DNA of 64,000 bases. Source: a virus. A program made the translations under genes and the position numbers. The notes beneath the pieces were generated by a model. That model did no database searches. It was not told where the DNA came from and saw only the letters and a program-made list of their open reading frames with translations. The DNA lies in IMG/VR virus record IMGVR_UViG_3300037882_002341, positions 62,001-126,000 of that record; one strand, 5' to 3'. This document shows, one piece after another, positions 29,002 to 38,729 of the stretch; position 1 is the stretch's first letter, and each line of letters opens with the position of its first letter.

Positions 29002-29316
29002 ATGCATAAGATTAGAGCAATACACAAGATTCCTGGCACTGTTGGTGGATTTGAGGGCTTTGATGCTGGAGATCATCTCACCCTAACGAGCACGATTCAC
29101 GCAGAGCTTCAGAAACTAGCCCCAGATACATATCACAATCTAACAAAAGAACAGATAGAAGAGACAGCACTTAGGGTGGCTAAAGAGTTGTGTGAAGATG
29201 AGATCAAGATATATTGGAACAAGTGGTCTGAGGATAGAGTTTCCTTTACTCTTTATCCGGCAGCCACTTCCTATGCACCTATCTTCGCACCAGGTTGTAC
29301 TATAACTATAGTCTAA
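29002..29316 (+). CDS. Small tail-cluster protein
   Basis: A 104-aa protein with a good Shine-Dalgarno sequence (AGGAG at 28992-28996, partly within the preceding stop). It has a central amphipathic helix (TKEQIEETALRVAKELCEDE, about 47-66) and a C-terminal strand region. The family is not recognised. It overlaps the next gene by TAATG, so it is co-translated with the discoidin-like tail protein. It could be a small baseplate or fibre-assembly protein. Confidence 0.6.
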   Translation: MHKIRAIHKIPGTVGGFEGFDAGDHLTLTSTIHAELQKLAPDTYHNLTKEQIEETALRVAKELCEDEIKIYWNKWSEDRVSFTLYPAATSYAPIFAPGCTITIV

Positions 29317-31910
29317 TGCCCGACTTAATCCAAAATATACCTCTGGATTTTGCTCAGCTACGTAGCAACGCTGCGGAAGCAGCGGTGCTTTCTCGTCAAC
29401 TAACAGGAGAGATTAGAGATGAGACAGAGGCAAGAGCAATACTGCAGGATCTTTTGGCACGCACCCAAAGCTTTGCCGGACCCATAGTCCAGCATCCAGA
29501 CTTCCAGGAGTACACGAGGATATCGTCTGAGGCATGGAACTCATTCCAAGAATCCATCCTCATTGACATGAGGACCATCTATGATTCTATAACAACACTA
29601 GAGTCCGCTTCCAAGGCTATGGAAGTCATAGCTAGATCTGATCTTACACAAACCAAGGCCGCAATTCTAAAAGCTATAAGTCAGCTTCAAGTCTATCAGT
29701 TCCTTAGACAGCATCCAGAGTTCCAGGATCTAAAGATCATCGACTTTGTCAGATCGATAAATGATTCGAAGAGACGTCCTCTCGCTGTGGTTGATCAAGA
29801 TATCCGCATGCTTGAACTACCAGCGAAAGCAAGACAGGTGGTTTCGAGCTCTAGATTAAAAGGAAGAAGGACTCGAGTCTACACCAAGATGTATGGAGGA
29901 GGAAAGCTAACAGGATTTAACGAGGCGTTCTCCCCTAGCAACATCATTGATTCAAACCCCAACAACTTTTGGGTTGAGGTTATGTCAACCAATGCCCCGG
30001 TTGAATTCGATCATGAGACAAGCTGGGGAGACTATCACGCAACAGGGGTTGTTGCAGAAGTCACACTGGAGTTCTCTCATGTTGAGAGAGTTAACAATCT
30101 TAAGCTCCTTCCATTCTCCGAGTTCCCCTATAACATCATTGACATATCCTACAAGGAAGCTTCGTCTGCCACCAGGTGGACCACCATTCCTAACTTTACA
30201 ATCTCCTATGCGGTAGAAGATTGGGTGGAGTACGACTTTACCTATATCGCCGTTGATCAACTGCGCATAACCATTGAACAACCCAACTACACAAGAAACG
30301 TAAGTCTAGTTCCAGAATCTGTCGTGCGCAAGAATAACCTTTGGGCCCAGCTTCAAGCCTCAGAGTACGATCGTTCAGTTCACGAGCTTGATCTCACCAC
30401 CAGAGAATCTGGTAGGATAGCCGTACAACCAGAGCAACTTCATCATCTCGTTGCTCTAGAAAGACTTGATAAAGAGCTTGAGGGTCTCCAGCTCGTTGGA
30501 GAGCGCTACTCTGAGTACAAAGATCTTACAAGTTATATCGATGCCATAAGTAATATAGTTGACGAGATCTCCCCGGGATCAGGTAATAGTGTTCGCGAGC
30601 CAACCAAAGGTGAGAGACTACTAGAGGAAGATAAGACAAGACAACTAAGATCGTATGATTATCTGGTTGGTCTTAGGAATATAACTCTCAGTGCTATTAC
30701 TTATGAGCCCATCTCGTATTATGAATCTCCAGAATTCATAACCAATGGGACAGTGGTCCAGGTCCAATTGGATAGCACAGAGATACAACCAGTGTTCAAA
30801 GAGGACGACGGAGTCGTCCAGTACAGGAAAACATCTATTGAGTATGAGATAGAAACATCTCCGGACACCAGGTTCCCCATTGTTCCCCTTTCCGATATAG
30901 ACGGTGACAACTATATCGTTAGGGATGAGTGGATTAGACTTGTAAGAAATAGAGGAAGGTTAAGATTCAATCCTATAAGCACATCCATTAGCGTAAGAAG
31001 AAACGGTACACGTATACCGATGAACGATATCACTCTTGACGGTAGGGATATTGTCATAGCGGACTCAGACAAGAATGCGGTTTACACGGCCACTTATCAC
31101 GTAAGCGAAGAAGAGACTAAGGTTGATATAGATACGATCCTTAATCCAACCAAACTTTTAAAACCAGAAGAGTTTGATGGTACAGATTTCGAAAACAAAA
31201 TAATCCTAAAGTACTATCCGTATATTGTTTACGAGATTATCCGGGACAAAGAGCTCTGGACAAAAGATCCCAACAACGCCATCTACTCATGGACACCAGA
31301 CTTCTACCCTCTAAGTACAGGCTCGGTATCCTTAACTACAGGCAGCACGGCTGTTGTATTAACAAAAGACAATGTTGGAGATCCAGACTTCCTAACCATA
31401 CCCTTTGGCACAAGCAATACAGAGATCAAGATTTGGATACAAGAGACCAATGAGATCATTGAAATGGATCCCAATCCCGCTGTCCCAGTCACCGCAACCC
31501 AAGCATATCTAAAGGATATCTATACCGGTGACTCTGTTGCCTCAAGTAGGTTCATCATAGGACGCACCACGTCTCATGGCAACGTAACGTATGGTCTCAA
31601 TATCGATAACTATGAACCCATTAAGGTCCTCGTTAACGGTATAAGAGCTCTTAACAAGACAGACTACTACTCAAGACAACACCCCGCCTTCGTCTCAACA
31701 GAGGGTAGTGAGACTCAGTTGGAGTATATCCAGGCTGGCAAAGCTATATTCTTTAACGGCCCTGTAGACGGGAAGATCACAGTTGTGTATGATTGGCTCA
31801 CACAGTACTTAAAGTTAGTGGCCACTCTACGTTGCAATGTTCCCATAGCCACTATATTCAGTCCTAAGATTGATCAGATTAAGATAAGAGTAAAGACAAC
31901 AGAACTGTAG
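29316..31910 (+). CDS. Tail protein with discoidin-like domain, paralogue 1
   Basis: An 864-aa protein when started at the ATG at 29316; an upstream TTG at 29295 is open, but the ATG forms the TAATG junction used throughout this operon. Residues about 1-180 are helical. Residues about 182-325 resemble a galactose-binding or F5/8-type-C (discoidin) fold: NIIDSNPNNFWVEV, a central AEVTLEFSHVERVNNLKLLP and a C-terminal DQLRITIEQPNY. Further helical and beta units follow, ending with ITVVYDWLT and KIDQIKIRV. Three more genes downstream share this N-terminal helices plus discoidin-like plan. Probable baseplate-periphery or fibre-attachment protein. Confidence 0.65.
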   Translation: MPDLIQNIPLDFAQLRSNAAEAAVLSRQLTGEIRDETEARAILQDLLARTQSFAGPIVQHPDFQEYTRISSEAWNSFQESILIDMRTIYDSITTLESASKAMEVIARSDLTQTKAAILKAISQLQVYQFLRQHPEFQDLKIIDFVRSINDSKRRPLAVVDQDIRMLELPAKARQVVSSSRLKGRRTRVYTKMYGGGKLTGFNEAFSPSNIIDSNPNNFWVEVMSTNAPVEFDHETSWGDYHATGVVAEVTLEFSHVERVNNLKLLPFSEFPYNIIDISYKEASSATRWTTIPNFTISYAVEDWVEYDFTYIAVDQLRITIEQPNYTRNVSLVPESVVRKNNLWAQLQASEYDRSVHELDLTTRESGRIAVQPEQLHHLVALERLDKELEGLQLVGERYSEYKDLTSYIDAISNIVDEISPGSGNSVREPTKGERLLEEDKTRQLRSYDYLVGLRNITLSAITYEPISYYESPEFITNGTVVQVQLDSTEIQPVFKEDDGVVQYRKTSIEYEIETSPDTRFPIVPLSDIDGDNYIVRDEWIRLVRNRGRLRFNPISTSISVRRNGTRIPMNDITLDGRDIVIADSDKNAVYTATYHVSEEETKVDIDTILNPTKLLKPEEFDGTDFENKIILKYYPYIVYEIIRDKELWTKDPNNAIYSWTPDFYPLSTGSVSLTTGSTAVVLTKDNVGDPDFLTIPFGTSNTEIKIWIQETNEIIEMDPNPAVPVTATQAYLKDIYTGDSVASSRFIIGRTTSHGNVTYGLNIDNYEPIKVLVNGIRALNKTDYYSRQHPAFVSTEGSETQLEYIQAGKAIFFNGPVDGKITVVYDWLTQYLKLVATLRCNVPIATIFSPKIDQIKIRVKTTEL

Positions 31911-31917
31911 GTGACAC

Positions 31918-32097
31918 GTGACATATGGTCCAGAGAGAATCCTTTTAATTGAGCGAGAAGAGGTCGAACTAGACTTTGATGTCTGTGTATCAAAAACAAT
32001 AAGTCCAGAACTGATGAATTGGATTAAGGAGATAGACAATGGAAATTATTGGCCTAGATATCCAGAAGAAAGACAACAGAATCGTAGCGTGCATTAG
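31918..32097 (+). CDS. Small ORF of unknown function in a tail-gene gap
   Basis: A 59-aa reading frame starting with GTG at 31918 and preceded by AGGTG. The product begins MTYGPERILLIEREEVELDF and continues with a short helix, SPELMNWIKEI. It fills an otherwise empty interval between two large tail genes. Its end overlaps the next small ORF by 59 bases in another frame, so at least one of the two starts may be wrong. No family is recognised. Confidence 0.45.
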   Translation: MTYGPERILLIEREEVELDFDVCVSKTISPELMNWIKEIDNGNYWPRYPEERQQNRSVH

Positions 32098-32224
32098 GCA
32101 CAAGGGTGGTGCAACGGTCACACTGAGTGAAGATACCGAACCGTGCTTTCTTACCTGGTTCTGGAACACCATCCAAACAGAAGGACTCAAAGGTTCCTTC
32201 GAAGGTAAAGGGGAATGGAGATAA
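32039..32224 (+). CDS. Small protein of unknown function in a tail-gene gap
   Basis: A 61-aa protein preceded by a strong AAGGAG at 32025-32030. It begins MEIIGLDIQKKDNRIVACIR, a beta-rich start, and ends in a Gly/Trp-rich tail. It overlaps the 59-aa ORF upstream and, by ten bases, the zinc-ribbon gene downstream. No family is recognised. Together these three look like a small accessory insertion in the structural operon. Confidence 0.6.
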   Translation: MEIIGLDIQKKDNRIVACIRHKGGATVTLSEDTEPCFLTWFWNTIQTEGLKGSFEGKGEWR

Positions 32225-32382
32225 AGAAAACAGAACTGTATCGTTGTCAAAAGTGTAAGAAAGAATGGGCTGATAAACCAGGACCTGTAACCTGCCCAGC
32301 ATGCGGCAATGTTTGGATAGACTGGCTTACATATAAAAAGAACTTTGGAGACAGGATCATAAAGACAGAACACAATGCGTAG
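32215..32382 (+). CDS. Small zinc-ribbon protein
   Basis: A 55-aa protein with C11-x2-C14 and C27-x2-C30, a classic zinc-ribbon spacing. It is followed by an aromatic, basic tail (VWIDWLTYKKNF). Such mini zinc ribbons often bind nucleic acid or RNA polymerase, but nothing here shows a target. The start ATG lies ten bases inside the previous gene, preceded by the GGTAAAGGGG stretch. The end overlaps the next tail gene by eight bases. Confidence 0.65.
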   Translation: MEIKKTELYRCQKCKKEWADKPGPVTCPACGNVWIDWLTYKKNFGDRIIKTEHNA

Positions 32383-34060
32383 ATTCCTGCTACCCAATAA
32401 CAGTGTGATTACAGAGAAAGCCCTGCGTGACTTCTACGCTAGGGTTCGTGGCATTATTTCTCGCCGTGATAGCGCCGATGGTCTTTCTGTTATGGAGAAG
32501 ACACTGAGTGCTCTCGAGAACTTCTTTACCAATCTTGGTAAACCACAGTTCTCTCACACAGAGATACAGCCAGAAGATCCTGTTATAAGCCAAGATGTAA
32601 ACGAAACCATCTCACTTATTGTTGGAGATGTCGGAACAGGATATCAAGAAGTGGCAAGCCTCAGAGAAGCAGCCATCTCTACCCATAACTATTCTTCCAT
32701 GCACATAGGTGAGATACAAAGAAGAGCAGATGAGATCGCCGGTCTAGTCACAGACCTGAGACTATTATCAGATCAAAACGGAGAAGAGGTAATAGTCTTC
32801 TCGGATAACTTCGTAGACGAATCTAAGATTGATATCACCTTCCCTATTGAGCATCCTCCTGCGCAAACAATGCCGGGGCAGGGATCTCTTACTCTGTTTA
32901 GAACAGCCGCAAGATCTCTTGTGGGAGAGAATCTAGAATGCTCAGTTGCAAACATAGGCTCAGCTTCCAGAGAAGCCACACCAGATAATGTTGGTCGATT
33001 CTATGAAGGACACTTCTATTCTTATCTAGGCGAAGCCGAACCAGAAGGTGGAATATTCCATTTAGAGGAGAAGCTAAATTCAGCATCTCTAGACGGTCTT
33101 GATCAGGCCTCATTCTCTTTACCAGAAGAGATAAGGGGCAATAGCCTAAGAAAGCAAAGAGCTAGAGCCAGAGAGCACCATGCTTTCGTTGTACCTGGAG
33201 GGGCAGAAGCTAAGTTCCTAGAAGAAGTTAAGACCGGTCTTTTCAATGATAGGTTCACGGGGAAAGATGGTAATAAGAAGTTTAAGAAGTTTATAAGAGT
33301 AAACAGAAGGTCTGCTCATAGAAAAGATAAGAAAGCTAGAAAACAATTCCTTCACTTTGCAAGGAATCCAGACGAGGCAGAGCAGGCTGGGTTTGATATC
33401 AATTCAACTGAAATACCATTAACAGCAGAAAACTTCTTTGTCGTTGACAAGGGAGCCTCAGAAGAGGAACTACAAAAACAACGCATCAAAATGTTAGACG
33501 GTAACCCTGGTTCATATTGGCAATGCGAGTTAGTAAGATCAACAAACGTAATTCAAGACTACGTTAACTCTCTTGTTGCTGAAACAGAGAACGTAGAAGT
33601 ATCAGCCTCAGAACTTAGAGATCTGGCTAGTTCAAACGCAGTTGATCGTGAAGACTTCGAAATAGAGATAGTAATTTCTTATCAGCAACCAGTATCTATG
33701 AACTGGATCACAATGGTCCCAATGACATTTGATGACGGTGCCTATCTAGAGGTTTCGGATGTCTCAACCTCTCCCGACCTTGAAAGCGAATTCGTCCAGA
33801 TAGAATCCTTTGCCTCAAATCAGTTCGCCAACATCCTTACAGAAGAAGCGAATGAAGAACTTCCAAAAGACATAGCTACCTATCTTTTGGCTCCATCCAG
33901 ATTCTCATACAGAGGAACCGGAGTATGGCCTTTTGCGCAGAGAACTGTCCAAAAGGTTAGATTCAGGCTCAAACAAAGAACACCAACACCTAATCCTTAT
34001 GAGAAGTTTGTCCTTGAGGCAGAAAGAACACTTACTACTCAGGGCAGGAGGAGAAGGTAA
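32375..34060 (+). CDS. Tail protein with discoidin-like domain, paralogue 2
   Basis: A 561-aa protein. The N-terminal 40 residues begin MRRFLLPNNSVITEKALRDF and are helical, as in the other paralogues. A charged region (about 245-350) is rich in Lys, Arg and Glu. The domain from about residue 370 to 545 opens with KMLDGNPGSYWQCEL, parallel to DSNPNNFWVEV of paralogue 1, and contains MNWITMVPM and ends KVRFRLKQR. This is the same helical plus discoidin-like plan as the genes at 29316, 35113 and 38730. It overlaps the next gene by TAATG. Probably a repeated component of the baseplate periphery. Confidence 0.6.
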   Translation: MRRFLLPNNSVITEKALRDFYARVRGIISRRDSADGLSVMEKTLSALENFFTNLGKPQFSHTEIQPEDPVISQDVNETISLIVGDVGTGYQEVASLREAAISTHNYSSMHIGEIQRRADEIAGLVTDLRLLSDQNGEEVIVFSDNFVDESKIDITFPIEHPPAQTMPGQGSLTLFRTAARSLVGENLECSVANIGSASREATPDNVGRFYEGHFYSYLGEAEPEGGIFHLEEKLNSASLDGLDQASFSLPEEIRGNSLRKQRARAREHHAFVVPGGAEAKFLEEVKTGLFNDRFTGKDGNKKFKKFIRVNRRSAHRKDKKARKQFLHFARNPDEAEQAGFDINSTEIPLTAENFFVVDKGASEEELQKQRIKMLDGNPGSYWQCELVRSTNVIQDYVNSLVAETENVEVSASELRDLASSNAVDREDFEIEIVISYQQPVSMNWITMVPMTFDDGAYLEVSDVSTSPDLESEFVQIESFASNQFANILTEEANEELPKDIATYLLAPSRFSYRGTGVWPFAQRTVQKVRFRLKQRTPTPNPYEKFVLEAERTLTTQGRRRR

Positions 34061-34845
34061 TGTCAAAACGTAAAGAGGTTACAAGAGATCTTACAAGAAG
34101 AATCGAACTAACCTATCTCCAGTCTGTACAACTACTAGAGGGAGATAGACCACCAGAAGATTTCTTCGAAATAGGAACAGACTTTTCTCCTATAAGTCGC
34201 CTAAAGTTCAGGGGTAATAAACTAATAGGCAGACGTCGAGAGCAAAAGTATGACGAGATATTAAGGACCAAGTTTCCTTATAGTCCCGATCCTCAACAGA
34301 ACAGAAGTCAGGACACAGGGTGGATCTTAACGGATCAATACAAAGAAGTTGATTGGTCAAAGGTTTGTTATCGCATAGGCATAAGAGAGATAGGACTTAA
34401 TTCGTTTGAGTTTGCACCAGTATCAACTGCGGTAAGTCTTCCTATTTCATCTCCCAAGCCTATTTGGAAGATAGTGTTAAGGGCAAAAGAAGAGATACCA
34501 AAAGAGTTTAATCCATCCAGAGGATGGATTTGGTATTTCGTAAGTGTTGATGATGGAGCAAATTGGATAAGAATTAATCCTCTCGACAAGCCTACAAGAT
34601 TCTCAGACACTGGAACCGTTGTCCCAAGGGTTATAACAATCAATTCAGAGATAGTCTCCGCAGATCCAGAAGAACACAACGTAGTATCCACCGAGGATAT
34701 CAAGAGAGTAAGACTCAAGTACACTCTTTTCGCAGATAAAACAACAGACGATCCAACAGGAGTTTCGCCTGTTCTAAAATCAGTTCAACTCTTGATGTAT
34801 CCAAAGGGTGGTCTTTCCGGGGCAGATACGGAACAGGTGATCTAA
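34060..34845 (+). CDS. Tail-cluster protein, companion of the discoidin-like paralogues
   Basis: A 261-aa protein starting at a TAATG junction. It has a basic N-terminus, an RGWIWYFVSVDDGANWIRINP strand region (about 148-168) and a C-terminal strand set with VRLKYTLFADKTTDDPTGVSPVLKSVQLL. The last part resembles the C-terminus of the 435-aa paralogue at 38730 (FIVTLNYVQT...FVGTTPVFTGLSFQA), suggesting a shared terminal domain split off as its own gene. No enzymatic motif is visible. Confidence 0.6.
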   Translation: MSKRKEVTRDLTRRIELTYLQSVQLLEGDRPPEDFFEIGTDFSPISRLKFRGNKLIGRRREQKYDEILRTKFPYSPDPQQNRSQDTGWILTDQYKEVDWSKVCYRIGIREIGLNSFEFAPVSTAVSLPISSPKPIWKIVLRAKEEIPKEFNPSRGWIWYFVSVDDGANWIRINPLDKPTRFSDTGTVVPRVITINSEIVSADPEEHNVVSTEDIKRVRLKYTLFADKTTDDPTGVSPVLKSVQLLMYPKGGLSGADTEQVI

Positions 34846-35102
34846 TGAGCTTTAGCTTTGAGTTCATCATGTCTAATCCAACCAAGCCCAGCATTGATGA
34901 AATTGTCAAGCAACAAGGCATGGGAGATTATGTATTGCACTTTCACATTGAACCAGATCCAAGTGGTAAAGGAACAAGGATAGGCAAGATTATATTAATC
35001 AAAAATGGAGAGATAGTTGATAACCTAATCTCCATAAACATCCTGGCCGTATCGGACACAGCTAAACCTATCACAGTAGATACAAGATTTATATTCGGGT
35101 AA
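34845..35102 (+). CDS. Small tail-cluster protein
   Basis: An 85-aa protein starting at a TAATG junction; an internal Met at residue 9 is an alternative start. The sequence is beta-prone, with a GKGTRIGKIILIKNGEIVDNLI segment (quoted in part: IGKIILIKNGEIVDN). No family is recognised. It sits between two larger tail genes and ends ten bases before the next start. Confidence 0.6.
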   Translation: MSFSFEFIMSNPTKPSIDEIVKQQGMGDYVLHFHIEPDPSGKGTRIGKIILIKNGEIVDNLISINILAVSDTAKPITVDTRFIFG

Positions 35103-35112
35103 TTGGAGAATC

Positions 35113-38100
35113 ATGGGACTAATAGATATTCAGTTTAGAGAAGCTCTTCGTGAGGCTTCTATAAAGATTCTAAAAGAGGGTAAGGTCCCCTCTTTGTCTA
35201 GGACCGTCAAGGAAATCCAAAAGAGATTATCTGGTGAAGTTGCCACGCCTACAGGCAAATTCAGGAACCAAAATAGAAGAGCTCAATGGGATCTTGCTGG
35301 CATGAACTCTTTCATGACAGAATTAGACTTTGATCTAAAGGTAATGTATAAGTCACTCTTAGAACTTTCCAATAGAGTCCTGAAAAGACTCAATCTTGTT
35401 GAGACATCCACCAGGGCACAACATGCCCAGATGGACAACATCGAAGGCACAGCGAGAAACCTACTCTTTGTTATTCAGAACGGGGATGGTCACTTCAACG
35501 CTTTCTATGATGACTTTCATGACTACTCCAAGATTAACCTGGAAAGAACAACCAGAGACGCTGTCGATCTTAAATCTCAAACCCTAGAGCTTCCCGATGC
35601 ATCTCCTAATACCAGGAAGATTAGTCTCGAGCATCTCCACAATACCAATGCGTGGGCCTATGATGTAAACGCAAACTCTGAAATCATAAGATCAGAAACT
35701 CCAGACGATGCGTTGTTCAAAAACATATTCTTAGATACTGTTAGCATGTGGCGCCACGACGTAATAACAAGAGAAGCCGGACCAACCTCTCTGTCGTTTG
35801 AGATACCGGTGCATCGTATAACGGGAGGGGAGATATCCATAAGCCGTATACAAGTCACAGGTGTCTCTGAGCACACACAGCAAATAGAGGTAACCTACTC
35901 TATAGATGGTATTAACTTTTTGGTATTCCCAAACACCCCAACAATAGTTGAGCTAGACAAGTCTAGTAGAGCAGTAAATATAGACTTCCCCTTGACCAGG
36001 GTAGAGTTCTTGAGATTTAAACTCTATCGTAGTAACCACGACAAGATAATTGAGGCAGGTTATCTAACCAGTTTTGGCTTGCGCAATATTTCACTCTATT
36101 CTATTGGCAGGTCTTTCGGAGCAGAGCTCACCTCAAAAGTCTTCACTATCCCAGAAGGAGAAAGACTGGACAAACTTGCTCTGTCTGTCTTCGAAGAAAT
36201 CCCACAGGGAACAGATATAAAATACTATCTCGCCACAATAGACAACGAGACCATTGACGATGACCAGGCCTTGACAGATGGTCAATGGATACCCATCACC
36301 CCCACAAATAGACTTAGAAAGAAAGATGAGCCAACAAGACTAATAAGAATCAGCACACTCTCTGAAAAGACTTTAGACTATATCCCTAAGAGTCCAGTGA
36401 CATATCAGATAGAGCATAAGGGTCAGAAGTTTTATCCGCTCAATATGGCTACCGATACTGCTACACCAGAGAAAATCACAGACGATATAGTCTTTAAGAC
36501 AGCATCTTTACAACGTGGTAAGAATGCCTGGTTAAGAAAAAAGACAGGAGAAGAGCTCTTGTTTAATGTGGTAGGGAACTTTATTTCATTCTCCACAGGG
36601 ACCAGGCAGAAACTCTACACTATATCCCAAGAGACTGTTGGGTTTGGTACACCACTAACCTTCAATAATATAGAACGTTCAACCCTTGAAGTAACCAGAC
36701 CGATAGACTACAGGTATGGCGCAGGTATGTCTGTTGTTCCTCCTGTCAACGTAGATCCTTACAGCGTACCAGATCCACTGCATTCTATTTATGAAGTGTC
36801 TCTCACAACTCCATCACAAGAATATGAAGAGATTGTTATTATGCCAACCACCTCTGGTGGCAGATACAAACTAACTAAGGCACCTATAGAGATTGAAGAG
36901 TCTCAGACAGAAATAGAATACCTTTCCGCTTTCAGACCAAACCTGGGCGTTCATGATGATGAACTAATTGCCGCCCTGGAAGCAAGAACAGGTCTGTCAG
37001 ACTTCCATGGCAATACAATTAAGTCCATGGTCTCATTAAGCACTCCCGCAGATGTTGCCGCAGGCAAACCTCAGCTTACTAGGTTCGTTATTGGCAACGA
37101 TGACTCTTCGTCTGTTGTGCAAAATCGCACACTAGATGGGGAAGTTATTGAAACCATAGCTATGCCAGCTCCATCAAGAAGAGCTTACGGTGAGCTTTCA
37201 GATGATCAGATCCTTGCGCTATTTGGTAGAGTAAAGTTCAGAACAAAGTTCATACGTGGTATACGCGCTGAGGGTGTAGTAGACCCAACCAGGATGTATC
37301 TACCGGGAGAACATTTCGAGATCACTCTCATTAAAGATCCCACAACAGGCATAGAAGACCTGTACGTATCCATAGCACCAGCTAACCCCGCAAGGGCAAT
37401 AAGTATTGCCCCAGGAGAATCTGTTAGATTTAAGTTTAAGTATAAGAAGAATCTCATACAGCACGTAATAGCAATAGATGGGAACAGAGTTTATCTAGAT
37501 AGAAAGTTTGATGACTTTACAAATGCCAATTCTGGTTTTAGAGTTAAGATTGGTTATAGATTCACGCCAGTTGGCACAAACGAAGTTCTTGGTAATACGC
37601 TGGTAGTCTCATCTGTCATAGGTGGAACACCCTACATCCAAGGCAAGGACTACCACTTTAATCCCAGAGACGGAACCATTACACAGATACCTTCTGGAAA
37701 GATAACAACTTCGAATGGTAAGACGGTAGCTTATGCCTCGTTTACCCACAAGGGAGCCCTTAATTCTCTTGAAACATTCTCAGCCTGGGTGTTTGTCTCT
37801 AGTAGAGACCCCATTAAAATACATTATCCAATCATAGAAATAGATTCCGAGTTTGGGGAAAAGATCCTAATATCCACGGGGAATGGATCACTAGTAGACA
37901 TATCTGGTACAACAGAGACGCCTGAGCTCGAGTACGGTTGGCACCAGGTACTGGTACACTCCAGAGATCCAGACGTCTTCTCTGGAACAGCCATACGTAA
38001 GGTAGCAGAGCTTCTAGACCTTTCTGGCCAACCAGTCTTTATGGCGGGTGGCAACAATTTCTCTGCGCTTGTAGGCACAAGGGTACCGTTAACACAAGTA

Positions 38101-38424
38101 CCAATAGATTTTATGTTAAACTCTATTGTCCCAACAGATCATAGTAAATTTGCAATAGACGCCACGGGCCATCTAATAGTCAACTTCCAACCAAATACAC
38201 AGCAAGACTTTTATACATATGGACTTAGGTTAACGGGATCAGGGTCCCAGTTAGAAAACGAAGCACAGTATTATGATGAGGAATTCCGTCTAAAATATTC
38301 CTATCATAGAGATGAAGCCAGAACAATTTATGGGGTACTATTTAAAACAGTATTAAGTAGAGGTAGGGATACGAACGATAGTATTACGCCAAAACTTAAT
38401 GGATATCAAATCAGATTGGCCTAA
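35113..38424 (+). CDS. Large tail protein with discoidin-like domain, paralogue 3
   Basis: An 1103-aa protein with a Shine-Dalgarno GGAG seven bases before the ATG. Residues 1-125 are helical, probably coiled coil. Residues about 175-320 look like the discoidin-like domain of the neighbouring paralogues, with NAWAYDVNANSEIIRS, a Trp in VSMWRHDVI and RVEFLRFKLYR at the end. The remainder is a series of beta-rich repeats with DYHFNPRDGTITQIPSG, a pattern seen in phage baseplate-periphery proteins. It is the largest of the four paralogues. It is followed at three bases by a GIY-YIG endonuclease gene. Confidence 0.6.
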   Translation: MGLIDIQFREALREASIKILKEGKVPSLSRTVKEIQKRLSGEVATPTGKFRNQNRRAQWDLAGMNSFMTELDFDLKVMYKSLLELSNRVLKRLNLVETSTRAQHAQMDNIEGTARNLLFVIQNGDGHFNAFYDDFHDYSKINLERTTRDAVDLKSQTLELPDASPNTRKISLEHLHNTNAWAYDVNANSEIIRSETPDDALFKNIFLDTVSMWRHDVITREAGPTSLSFEIPVHRITGGEISISRIQVTGVSEHTQQIEVTYSIDGINFLVFPNTPTIVELDKSSRAVNIDFPLTRVEFLRFKLYRSNHDKIIEAGYLTSFGLRNISLYSIGRSFGAELTSKVFTIPEGERLDKLALSVFEEIPQGTDIKYYLATIDNETIDDDQALTDGQWIPITPTNRLRKKDEPTRLIRISTLSEKTLDYIPKSPVTYQIEHKGQKFYPLNMATDTATPEKITDDIVFKTASLQRGKNAWLRKKTGEELLFNVVGNFISFSTGTRQKLYTISQETVGFGTPLTFNNIERSTLEVTRPIDYRYGAGMSVVPPVNVDPYSVPDPLHSIYEVSLTTPSQEYEEIVIMPTTSGGRYKLTKAPIEIEESQTEIEYLSAFRPNLGVHDDELIAALEARTGLSDFHGNTIKSMVSLSTPADVAAGKPQLTRFVIGNDDSSSVVQNRTLDGEVIETIAMPAPSRRAYGELSDDQILALFGRVKFRTKFIRGIRAEGVVDPTRMYLPGEHFEITLIKDPTTGIEDLYVSIAPANPARAISIAPGESVRFKFKYKKNLIQHVIAIDGNRVYLDRKFDDFTNANSGFRVKIGYRFTPVGTNEVLGNTLVVSSVIGGTPYIQGKDYHFNPRDGTITQIPSGKITTSNGKTVAYASFTHKGALNSLETFSAWVFVSSRDPIKIHYPIIEIDSEFGEKILISTGNGSLVDISGTTETPELEYGWHQVLVHSRDPDVFSGTAIRKVAELLDLSGQPVFMAGGNNFSALVGTRVPLTQVPIDFMLNSIVPTDHSKFAIDATGHLIVNFQPNTQQDFYTYGLRLTGSGSQLENEAQYYDEEFRLKYSYHRDEARTIYGVLFKTVLSRGRDTNDSITPKLNGYQIRLA

Positions 38425-38426
38425 CC

Positions 38427-38726
38427 ATGAAGATGGATGCTAGCGTATGCTATCTATATATGATAGGTTCTAAGAAGACTAAGAAAAAATACATTGGTAT
38501 TACCAATAATCCCTGTGCACGATGGGGGTCTCACAAAGAACTAGCAAGGAGTGGAGATGATAAACCGCTCTATAAAGCTATGAAGACTTATGGTATAAAG
38601 TCTTTTAACTTTGCTATATTGTGCACGGGCCCAAGGTGGGCCCTGTCTAATTTGGAAAGAGCTCTTATCACCTACTGGAAAACACAACACCCCGATGGGT
38701 TTAATCTAGCACCGGGTGGAGAATAA
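38427..38726 (+). CDS. Free-standing GIY-YIG endonuclease
   Basis: A 99-aa protein that is almost only a GIY-YIG catalytic domain. CYLYMI (8-13) stands for the GIY strand, KYIGIT (21-26) is the YIG strand, R32 and H36 lie in the expected helix (ARWGSHK), and E77 in NLERALI is the metal-binding Glu. FNLAPGG near the C-terminus is typical of the family. There is no separate DNA-binding region. It lies between two paralogous tail genes with no clear Shine-Dalgarno sequence. Such genes usually act as homing endonucleases that spread into phage genomes lacking them. Whether this one is active is not shown by sequence. Confidence 0.88.
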   Translation: MKMDASVCYLYMIGSKKTKKKYIGITNNPCARWGSHKELARSGDDKPLYKAMKTYGIKSFNFAILCTGPRWALSNLERALITYWKTQHPDGFNLAPGGE

Positions 38727-38729
38727 AGC

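Noticed and set aside
29295-29316. TTG start for the 871-codon frame
   Set aside because: The ATG at 29316 forms the TAATG overlap used throughout the operon, so the extra seven codons are unlikely.
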